Assembly: GCA_028015205.1 (NCBI GenBank)
Contig: JAPWFG010000015.1
Span: forward strand, 1,240,001 to 1,304,000
Origin: Mytilisepta virgata
Lineage: Eukaryota > Mollusca > Bivalvia > Mytilida > Mytilidae
Reading direction: 5' to 3'
DNA length: 64,000 bases
Within the stretch, counting starts at the first letter, position 1, and each line of letters starts with the position of its first letter. The position numbers were made by a program, and so were the translations under genes. Positions 33,301-45,300 of this stretch are shown here, in pieces. Below the pieces are notes generated by a model, which saw nothing but the letters and a program-made list of their open reading frames with translations, was not told the origin of the DNA and searched no databases.

Positions 33301-36300
33301 ACGGCCATTCGTTATAGTCCTGGTCCAGAATTTTAAATTGTTATACATATATTAGTTTTAATTGATGTTATTTTATTGATTATATTTTTCTTGTAGCGTT
33401 TCTGTGATATTTTTCAAGTCTGTGATATTGTCTCATATTTGTTTTATTGTTTATACTGTTGTTAATATTTTATTTATAAATAGTCAACTGGTTTTAATTG
33501 TGTTCAATTTTAACCAGCTCCGTTTAGATAAGTTCTCGCCGTAATATTGGCTGAAATATCGCCAGCTCGGCGTAAAACAATATTTAATCAATCAATCAAT
33601 TTAAACGGCCATTCTGATCTTGTTATTCTAACTTTGTCTTGTTTCGTCGCAGGACTAAAAGACCATATCCAGATTTTTTGTCGTGTGGTCAATCAAGACC
33701 AGTCAAGAAAAGTTTCAGCACAGGTAACATTAAACATTAGATAATTATTTTTTCTAATCTTTTATGAACTGGTCTTGACAAGTCTTGACAAGTCTTGATT
33801 AGTTGAAGTTCGTTTTATTTTGTTTTGGTTTTGTTATATTATTCTGTCTGAAATTATAAAAATTGTAAAACTTAAGACAATTAAGATTAAACAAGACAAA
33901 AATTGCCCTTTCAGGTCATACATATGTATGCTGTGCAATTTCACATTAGCTTCCTATCTCACGTTGGACGGTATTATTCAGATATCCAGAATAACAAGAT
34001 TAATTTGAAAGGTAACATTATATAACTTAAACAAAGGAGGCACAGGCAAATCTTCAAAACAAAATTCCTTTACATTCTTATTCTGTTGGTGATACATGTA
34101 CATTGCACTAATTTGGACACATATTAAATTTACAAGTTTTTCTACATATATGTATGTCTGCTCAGTTTGTTGAACTTCGCTATTTTGAATATCAAATAAT
34201 GTAATCCGGGGTAAACATTATTATTACATTATTTGATATTCAAATTAAACATGGTGCAATTAATATTTTAGATATTTTTGGTTGAGTACTTCTTGTTTAA
34301 TATAAGTTTGGTTTTTGGTCTTCCAAATGTTTCGGTTTTAATGCTGCTGATGAGAGGTAACTCCTTGAAATGCGTCGTATACAGCATAGTATAAATTTAC
34401 TGTATCTAATATTAGTATCTTTGGATTGTTATTTTGAAACTCCTGGGATGATGCCTCTGCTGGTGGACCCTAGGTCCCCGAGGGTATTCGCCAACCCAGT
34501 CGTCAGACTTGTCTGACATGATTATTCATTGATTTGTTACAGAAATTACCAGTATTTAGCAAAATTCAAAAATAATAGAAATACTAAGGGTTCATTCCTT
34601 GTATTGCACATGGTAGATCTCCTTAGCTGAATTTGGCTTCCTATTTCGATATTTTTGGTTGAGTACTTCTTGTTTAATATAAGTTTGGTTTTTGGTCTTC
34701 CAAATGTTTCGGTTTTAATGCTGCTGATGAGAGGTAACTCCTTGAAATGCGTCGTATACAGCATAGTATAAATTTACTGTATCTAATATTAGTATCTTTG
34801 GATTGTTATTTTGAAACTCCTGGGATGATGCCTCTGCTGGTGGACCCTAGGTCCCCGAGGGTATTCGCCAACCCAGTCGTCAGACTTGTCTGACATGATT
34901 ATTCATTGATTTGTTACAGAAATTACCAGTATTTAGCAAAATTCAAAAATAATAGAAATACTAAGGGTTCATTCCTTGTATTGCACATGGTAGATCTCCT
35001 TAGCTGAATTTGGCTTCCTATTTCGATATTTTTGGTTGAGTACTTCTTGTTTAATATAAGTTTGGTTTTTGGTCTTCCAAATGTTTCGGTTTTAATGCTG
35101 CTGATGAGAGGTAACTCCTTGAAATGCGTCGTATACAGCATAGTATAAATTTACTGTATCTAATATTAGTATCTTTGGATTGTTATTTTAGAACATTTAT
35201 CTATGTTTTTGTTCAATGAGCTCACTCAAACTGGAAAATAAATGAAAATTACTATTGTCTGGACATCGGACGTCTCAGGTCATGAAATGGATTTTTCAAT
35301 ACTTTAATAAATGTGAATTGTCTAGTCACTTCAGTGAAAGATGCAATGAGCTAAGACGTAATTGAAACAACTGAACTTTACTGATTTTCCAGAGAAGCAA
35401 AAAAAATTCTGCCCGTGGAATGTTCAATCTAAGAGGGAGATAACTCTTCCTCTGAGATTTAGAATTAAGGATTACAACTCTGTGATACATGAAATATGCA
35501 CAAAGCACATTAAATATATTTAAAATAACAGTTTTACAAATTTTAGGATAGGTCTGAGTTGATACATTCAAATGATTAATTTTTTAATGATTAAGTGCAT
35601 TAATTTTGGACATTCCCCATTTAGAATCAATTGTTAGGTATACTAATATAACCTTTATTAACAACTTTACAATTTTTGTGTTTTCTTTGACGACTCAATA
35701 AGGTTAATTAACTAACAAAACATTGTCTAATAATTCTAACGTTTAGACTTCCAAAATGCGAAAAAATCCATTTTACGAACTGAGGTTTCCAGACAGTAGT
35801 TATATGTAATAATAGTGCACCAAAATTGAAAATAATGTCCTAATTGGTGAAACAAAATAATTTTTTAATTTGAAAATTGAAATTTAATTATTTTTGAAGA
35901 TTTATATGCCTACGTTGTAAATATTAATGCCAAAAAAAGCCACATAGGATAAATTGTAAAGCGTATACACACAAAGACAAGACATTGCAATGATACGTAC
36001 GAACATAAAACAGCAGAACAGTATCAAAAAAAATAATTTAAAGCTGATTTAGCAGGAAGTCCTTGATAACCACAAGACCGTTCTTCATTCCTTTGGCATT
36101 TGTACAAAGGATGAAGAAATGGACCTTCTGCTCTTTATTGGATTCCTAAACTACATAAGAATCCGTTTAAACAAAGGTACATTGCTGGGTCAGCTAATTG
36201 CTCTACAAAACCTATTTCAAAGATTTTAACATCCATATTGACATGTGTTAAAGAGGGCCTTCAGAATTACTGTGAAACATCATATTCCACCAGTGGCGTC

Positions 36301-39300
36301 AATCAGATGTGGATTCTTAAAAACTCCAAAAATTTACTTCAATATCTAAAATCAAAATCTTTGGCTACATGCAACAGCATAAAAACTTTCGACTTCTCTA
36401 CACTCTACACTACCATACCACATTCTCAATTAAAAGATCGCTTAAAGCAACTAGTTCATCAATGTTTTTTCAAGAAAAATGGGACACGCAGGTATAAATT
36501 CCTTGTTCTAGGTAGAGAAAAGTCTTATTTCGTGAAGAACCACTCTGATTCTGACAAAAAGTATTCTGAAGATGAAATTACAAACATGTTAGATTTTCTC
36601 ATAGACAACATATTCGTTGAATTTGGCGGTCTAATTTTTCAACAAACAATCGGCATTCCAATGGGAACCAATTGTGCTCCTCTCCTCGCCGATCTGTTTC
36701 TGTACTCATATGAAGCGGACTTCATTCAAGGGTTACTACGTGAAAACAAAAAGAAACTAGCCCAATCCTTTAATTTCACTTTTCGTTATATAGATGATGT
36801 GTTGTCGTTAAATAACGACAAATTCCAAGACTTTCTACATCTTATCTACCCCAGTGAGCTTGAAATTAAGGATACTACAGATACACCAAAGTCCGCTTCA
36901 TATTTGGATTTGTTTCTTGAAATAGACTATGAGGGACGTTTGAAGACAAAACTTTATGACAAACGTGATGACTTCAACTTTCCTATTGTTAATTTTCCCT
37001 TCTTAAGTAGCAATATACCAGCCTCGCCTGCATATGGCGTCTACGTTTCTCAGCTTATCCGATTTTCAAGGGCATGCGTGAGTTACCCTGACTTTCGACA
37101 AAGAGGATTACTGCTGTCACAAAAGCTTCTTAACCAGGGTTTTATCAGGGATAAGTTGATGTCATCACTTAAGAAATTTTACGGTCGTCATCATGAATTG
37201 ATTGACCATTACAGTGTTCCAATATCTAAGATGATGTTGGACCTGTTCCCACTGTCGTAACCTTTCATGTGCCTCCTACCATTTGTGACTTCCACCGGAT
37301 TGACTTTGTTGAACTTCACGACGGGTGCCGTATACGCAGCAGGAACTGCTTACCCTTCCGGAGCACCTGGGTTCACTCCTGGTTTTTATGGGAGTTCGTG
37401 TTGTTCATTGTTTTTAGTTTTCTGTGTTTATTTGTTGTGCTTGTGGTTGTTCGTTTGTCTTCCCGGGTTTGTCTGTCCAATGGATTACGTTTTATTGATT
37501 GCTCCTTAGGTATATTTGTCCTTTTTCTTGGTATGTATATTCCTTTCTCCTTTTATAGATGTCAAATGGACTTTAGTTGTAAAATTTATTTTATATTTTT
37601 CAAAAATAGAAGTAGATGACAAAATAAACCAGTAAAGAAGGTTATCCACTTCTCTACTGGTTTATTTGTCACTAAAGTTTGTTAGCTCGATGATATTGTT
37701 GATTTCGTACACCTATTGTTGATTTCTCCTTCTGACATTTCGTTGTTGACTTCTGTTAAGTATTCCTTTTATTATTAATGAAATATAATTGGATAAATAT
37801 GTCATTATAATAAGACAATGTAGGTGTTTATTTTACCTGCGTATTGTAATGAACCTCATACAAATTGGTATTCTATTAAATTATATTCAGGTCTTGCTTT
37901 TTAATGTGAACTGTTTGAATCGAGTGTTTGTTCTCGCAACCAAGGACGTCGGGGCCAAACGTGACATAGGGCCCTTGTTTTAATTGACTATAGCTGTGAA
38001 ACCATTGCCCAAGCCAATTCTAAGAAATGCCGTTTGGTGTCATAGAGATCTTAAAATAAATAGCTCGATTTTCTTGTTTTCATGTAATATTTTGATCTGG
38101 TTTGCAAAATTTTGTGTATTTGTGATTTTCCCATACAATGTTGAATTATGAATTTTTAACATACCGTAAAATATTATTGTCAAATTTATTATAGCTGGCC
38201 ATGGTAACAATTGGACCATATCCTGGACCTAGGGAGTAAAATACCTGGAGTCCTGCTTCAATCCATACCTGAAGTCAAAGAATAATCCATTTATACATGT
38301 ACATAGTTCGTATCACCTAGCTGTAACTGAGTTTAAAAATGGTAAGGTTTCCTTTTAAGTCGATTGAATACCAGTATTTGAATTTCGGGAATAAATCAAT
38401 GACGAAATATATATTTATGTCTACCATAAAACAAGAACAATAGTTTAAGGATTACGTATTTTTCTCCTAAATTCAAATACTTACCAATCAAATCATTTGG
38501 AATTAAATTTTGAAGAATAACTAATTTTGAAAAGTTTGAGAATACATGGTAATAGAAATGTATTTTCTGAAGTATTTGATTTTAAATATAACATACGTAC
38601 TTGTAAATCTGTTAATCTACTAAAATCTGGTCGTAGATACATAACTACACCGTTGATTGATCCGTCCAGAGTGAGACCTCGGATGAGTATTATTGTGAGC
38701 AGAATGTACGGTAATATTGCTGTAACATAAACAACCTACAAAAAGGCCTATTGTCAGATGATTTGCTTTCTCTTATGTCTATGATACGATTGGCTGTAGC
38801 TGTGTAACCACCGCTCAACTCCGTTTCATGTTAAAGAACTTAATCGGTATACATGTACAATGCTTTTTTTTAGATTTACTGTTATCGAGAAGGCGTGTGA
38901 CCAAACTTTTGCCTTGGAAAACCGAAATATTTTTAATAAATGTGGGGTACAGGAAGTCGTTGTAGTTTTATTTTCGCCTAAGTTATTGATGCCTTACTTT
39001 TTGTAGATGTAATTTCAATTCCGCCTAAGGTTATTGATGCCTTCATTTTAATAATATTGAACAGATATTCACAAAATGAACATTTCACCACATGTTCTTA
39101 AAAACTTCGAATTCACAGATGAAGAAACGCCAGTTGAGTCCGAGGACGTCGAATCAATCATCAGCAGTATCTTCTGATTTGGACAAAAATGAGTAAAGTC
39201 ATAGTGAGCACCAATTTTCCGAAATGTATATGCGTACAAGAAAATAAGAGTGTAAAACAAGTTGGCATTTTATTAAGAAAGTATTTTGATTTCATGTATG

Positions 39301-42300
39301 AAGAAATTTTAACAATACCAACACATTTCTCTACACCTACCACAAAGAAAAACACACCTTTAGGAGAAAAAAAACACAGTGCATCTTTAACTTACAACAT
39401 CTTAACTATGTGCTACTAAATAATATCTCAATCGCAATATACACCAATTCTGATTTCATTCTAAAAACGGGTGTAATGAAGGACTTGAACATTTGTGCTA
39501 GACAATGTTGGAACAATGGATAAAAAAAGTAAACTTTGATTAAATATCGGCAAAAGAATATCAAAGCGACAACACAGGGAAATTCCAAGTCCAAGGAAAG
39601 GTCACGAGAATGGAACACAACAAACACCACAAAGATGTAAGTATATCTAAAAGAATACAAAATGTATAATAAACTAAACAAAACTAGAACAATACTGTGA
39701 AGTGTCAAGTCTTAAGGTATCCGAACCATAATAGATCATGATCGGAAATTCTCTTTTTGAACGTAAATGACTGAATCAAAAAATTTAAAGCAGGAATTTT
39801 CTATATAAATGTACTCAAGTTGAAACACATTTTGTTGCTTATATGCAGAGTCTGTAAAAATATTTTTTTGTTTTATTGGCATTTCCAAGGTCATTTCAAT
39901 TGCGTTGTATGGAACATCCGGGAACTTTTGAATGATCACTTGGTCATATATGGTCCGGATACCTTAATGATGCATTAAGAATATTGCCTTTAATCATCAT
40001 TTCATTAACAAAAACATAACGCTGCTTACTTTTCCGACAGATTTAATTCCCTTTATTATACACGTAGATACAATAAACCACGCTCCGAATAAACACAGTA
40101 AAAGATGCCAATTGATGTGTCCAATTTCATCAATTCCTGATGACATCTGAAGTACTTTCTGTCTGAAAGATTAAAGATTCAAAATGGTTGTGTTTTCATA
40201 ATGTTTTTGGTAGATATAGAATATACTTATAATAACCACTCAAAGAAATTAATTTCTATGAATCTTAAAAAGGACTATGATAGGACTGGACAATTCCTGA
40301 TAAAAACCTCTACATGTACTTCAACAGCGTTTTAAAAAGTGGTCTTCATTGCTGATCCTCATATCAATGTAAAGCCTTCAATATAGGGAAAAAACTAACA
40401 GCATACTGTGTACATATAAAAGGTAAAACAGATTCCTTTGATTAATACTTCACACGAAATGAATACACGATTATTAATCATTTCGCATTCACATTTAGGC
40501 CCTATGCATGGAATAAACTCTCACCGCATATTAATGTTTACCATGGTTCCTAATACTGGTATGACTTGGATACTTTGCTTAGTCGTTCCGTTTACATTTT
40601 TGCAACTAAACGTGTACTTAGATGCAATTTTATGCAAACGAATTGTAGAATTGTATGACGGCCTCTTTTTTTACACTTTTCAAATTTTTGGGATTGTTGT
40701 CTCATTGTATATTTACCTAATATACACTTTCTTTTCTAAATAATAATATAAAAGATCAAATGTTTTAGCAACTCAGTCCTCAGTTTATGCAAAAAGATAA
40801 TATGGGGTAAAAAAAATACGTCATACTAATTATATCTTACTGCCAAAAGTCTTCTTGGGCCGTTATAGGTTTTTGTGCAGGAGTAGTCATGTTGATTATG
40901 AAAGTGTCTCGATGTGTACCTCTAAAATAAGTAAAGTTCTCATAAGATAGTAGAGTTAAATCGGAGGTGTCAACTGTACTATTCGTATGATTGTTGAATA
41001 GTGATCGATCTGTTACACAATTTGGACTGTTCCATTCGTTGTCGCAGGTAGTCCAGGGTAACGGGCTGATGAATGAATTTCCGATATAATACAGTGTCCA
41101 TGCTAGTATCATGTTGTAATAAATATCTATTACGAATGACACAATAAACATAGTAACTCCTAAACCTATAAAAGACATAACACACCTATCAGGACAATTG
41201 GAATTACTGTATTCTTTATGCATAACAACTAAAGAATTATTATTTACTTCCATTTACTTATTATTTTTATTATTATAATATTTTTTACCACTATTTGTAA
41301 ACAACAAACACTGGTGACGAATTAAATTCGATTATTCACGTCTTCTGCGTTTCCATGGAATTTTGTAATTCAAAACGTGATAGGTAACAACAACTGATGC
41401 TCTTTAATTCATGGAGACTGTCACCGACATACATTTTTTACTCATATTTGTGTACAGTAATTTTAAAATGTTGCCATAAGTATAGAAGACCCTCCAATAC
41501 TAAAGGTAAATTACTGCCATAAAATCTGTAGTAAAGGAATATGCTAACCATTTGTGACATACTAATGACAATATGGTCAAATGAATGAAACTAAAACCTT
41601 CTATTAGGTTTCTCCTCTCGCATTATATTTACACGTTTTTGCTACTTTTCCACGTACATATGATTTATAACGTAAAGGTAATTAGACTTTTTTTCACATT
41701 AACTATCTTTTGACATAAGATTCGCCTATCAATATACGGTTTCTTTTTCTTTTTCTGAAGGTACCGCTGTGGCTACTTCTTATTACTATTTGTCTCCAGT
41801 CTGTCCAAACCGATGTTGTGGATTCAAATTCAGCCCTAACACAGGTGGTTTTGGCTCGTAGGTTCTCTCTGAGGCTACATCGACCACTTAAGTAATCTCA
41901 ATTAAGCCTTTGAAAGAGTTTCAATTTTTGTTGTTTTTGTGTTTTTAATGTCATTAAGAACAAGTTCCGTTCTAGGTTTTTCCTTCTTATGTATTATTGT
42001 TCAGTATTCTTTGGCATTATCTGTATGGATATTTTATATGCGAAGTTGTAGTGTAGTTCCATTATTGTAGAATTATCAGTTCTTATCCTTGTTTGTTTCA
42101 AATTAATTTTAATACCTTTAAATAATGGACACACTTCCCATACGTGAAAAAATCCTTTTCCACTAAACTGTCCAATGGCAGACTCCAGGAAAAACATAGG
42201 TAATCCACAAAATATCAAGCACAATACAAAAGGTATCAAAAAGGCACCTTAAAATATAGATAAATAAATATATAAGAATAAACATGTTTTGTAAAGAGAC

Positions 42301-45300
42301 ATATTGCTACGGTTTGATGAAGGCAAACAATGTAACAATTATTTATCGTGTCAAAAACAATATTAGAATTAAACTCCCTTCCTTTGCAGGCCTAATGCTT
42401 AAAGGGATTTTTATAGTTAGGTAATATCCTACTATTTTTGTAACGTCATGAAAATAGTATTAATGTTTTTAAAATATGTTCGACATTGGCACATACCGTC
42501 TATTTAAATCTTTTAGTTTCTTAAACTTATTTGACGTAGTCTTGTTTCCACTGGTCTATACAATTCGCTATTTTGTCGGGTTTTTGTCCTTTTGAGAGAA
42601 AAAAAACTAGCTGAAACTCTGATATATATATAAAGATGATGTATTATCACTCAACAATTCACGTTTTGGAAATTTCTTAATCTCATCTATCCCAATGAGC
42701 TCGAAATTAAGGATACCACAGACACTGCCAATTCTGCATTTTATTCTCACCTTTATCTCAAAATTGACACTAGAGGAAGGCTGGATACGAATTTTACGAC
42801 AAACGGGATGACTTTGAATTTCCAATCGTCAACTTCACATTTTTGAGCTGCAACATTGCAGAGGCATCGGCGTATGGAGTGTATATTTCACAACGCATTC
42901 GTTATTCCAGAGCTTGTGACATATACATTGACTTCCTGGACAGAGCCCGGCTCCTGACAGAAAAATTGCTCAAATAAGAATGTGTTGCTCCTAAGTTGCA
43001 GTCATCCTTAATAAAGTTTTATGGAAAATAGACCTGTTCCATTGATATTGTCCCTTCTTCATACAGGATTTGACATGGGCAGCATGGCGGGTGTGGAGCA
43101 GGAGCAGAGACTGCTTACTTTTCCGGAGCATCGTGGGGTCCATGGTGTACATATGTTTTTAGTTTTTTAATTGTAGTAATTGTATTGTATTGTTTTAGTC
43201 TTGTTTTCATTGTTCTCCGGAATTTTTCAGTAGTTTTAGTTTTTCCCCTCTTTGGTACTTCTACACTTTACTTTGAAAATTCCAAAAATGAAGGAATTTA
43301 ATGGTAGGCTAAAAGTATTTAATCAATTTTTGTACACAAATTCTCTTTCACCCTCTTTTTCATACACAGATTTTTAATTTATTTTTTTCCATAGTTCTTT
43401 TTTAAATTATTTTAGACTTTTGCATGCATTTATACCCAAAATAACTGGAATATCTTCGAATCCGAAATTTGCACTTTAGAATTTTTGGATTTACATACAT
43501 GTTTTGCATTTATATGTCTTTTCGTTCGTAGAAATAGTTTTCCGGAACCCTAAAATGTCAATGATTTTCTGATCAGTCAGTACTCCCAAATTATAAAGTC
43601 TACCCTTCAAAAACCAGCAAAAAATCCGTTACATTCACTCAAACGGCTAACAGACAAATTCAACATGTAAATTACCTTTCTAACGTATAGAAGCATTCCA
43701 AATTTATCGAAGATCTGGTATTGATTCGTTAGAACCATAAAACCATTAGTTTTACTATGTTAACAGAACAAGGTGACTTATAAGCACTTAACACAAGAAA
43801 AAATAACATTTTGCAGCAGTGTTTTCTGACTTGGTCTTTCGACAACTTATAGACAAATGAAACGAAAACGACTGGGTTATTGTCATTAAAAGTCATTTTA
43901 AAAAGGTAACCTATATCCATAAAACTAATTATCGGTTCGCAAGAATTTTGCATGAACCATTCACATTAATCCAAACAATAATAGTGTTTGTATATTATAC
44001 TGGTCAACAAAAGTAACGATACACGAGTTCGGAACCAAATATCTTGGTAATTCCTGAAAAAAAACTTAAGTATGAGGGCAACAGTGATTTGCTACTTCAT
44101 TTCTTGATCTGATGCGTCTCATTTTGAAATTTTGGATAAAACTTGAAATGGTGGAAAATGGAAATTCCCAAAAGAGGGTTTCAATTAAATTTGCGGAAAA
44201 TCGAGAAGAAAATCGACACACATTTTGTAAAATGAAAATCCAGTAGCTGAAATTAGTAGAAAAATAACTTTTTTTTCACACAGACATTATGATTCACATA
44301 ACACGGTATGAATACTAATTTTTTAATTTCGGGTTGAAAAATGTGATTTTTTTAAATCTCAAAAAGTGGAAATTTGTATTTCAAACTTTTTGCACAAAAG
44401 ACATGCTTCTGATGAGAAAGCAATCTACTATGAAAATCAGACGTGTGGCTCTATTTTTCCACTATTTGAAATTATGAATATATTGAAAAATGCATTACCC
44501 TGTATCGTTTCTTTTGTTGACTAGTATATAAACAATATATCAATATATTTAACTGGTGTGCACATTTAATAAAATATTCATTCAGATATATTTCAAAATT
44601 ATTATGATTTATAAATCAAAATTATATCAAATATAAAAGTAAATATATATAAAAATACACATTTTTGATTGATTGATTGATTGATTGATTACGTAAACAT
44701 ACTTTTGATTGATTGATTACGTAAACATACTTTTGAGGTTTAATTGATAGATACAAATTTATTCGTAATTATCAATACCTTTTTTTATCAATCCATGACT
44801 TATCAATGATTCACAAGTCAAAAAGGACCAGCAAATCAGTGGGGTCTTAGGGTCCAGGGACTATATACGTAAACGTATACTTAATCAATAACATACAATT
44901 ATGGCCTTCAGAAGAAAGTAATATACATAATTATTGAATCGAGGAAAAATAACCCTTTCGAGATATAATAATTATGGATATTACCGCCTTCTGAAGGACA
45001 TAACGTTATTATTATACTGAACTAAACTCCTGGACAAAAAATCAGTTATAACGCTCTCGTCGATTCTCGCGAGAGAGATATCTTGTTCTCATTGATTATC
45101 GCGTGAATCGACGAGAGCAAGATAACTGGTTATTTCCCGTTAGCGGAGAAAAACTGGATTTATTTGATTTGCACGCTAAAACAGCGTAGTTATCTTACCA
45201 GTAGTTGCTATAGTAAAGTATAATAATAATAATTCAAAACTCTCACCTCCTCCATTCCTCATGCATATATAAGGAAATCTCCATAGATTTCCCAAACCTA

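Larger units (their letters stand above)
34270..35189 (+). mobile_element. Retrozyme tandem array: partial unit plus two full 377-bp units
   Basis: Unit 2 (34436-34812) and unit 3 (34813-35189) appear identical and begin GAAACTCCTGGGATG. Unit 1 (34270-34435) is 5'-truncated. The array ends exactly at the unit 3' end GGATTGTTATTTT. Each unit has one hammerhead, and cleavage at all three would release 377-base monomers (34382-34758 and 34759-35135). Each full unit also has a perfect hairpin GTCAGAC-TT-GTCTGAC (34502-34517, 34879-34894) and an ACCCT/AGGGT stem. Metazoan retrozymes are non-autonomous elements of this design that give small circular RNAs. No protein is encoded. Confidence 0.9.

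Noticed and set aside
34546..35141. Two identical 72-codon open frames on the minus strand, 377 bases apart
   Set aside because: They are the antisense of the retrozyme units and overlap the hammerheads; identity comes from the tandem repeat, not from protein selection.
37267..37619. Open frames of 80 and 116 codons after the Penelope RT
   Set aside because: They overlap in two frames in the 3' tail, which recurs elsewhere with frame breaks; not a conserved protein.
44667..44720. Inverted LINE (ATCA)n tail
   Set aside because: No complementary hairpin or TTAAATATTG sequence follows the repeat; a microsatellite is simpler.
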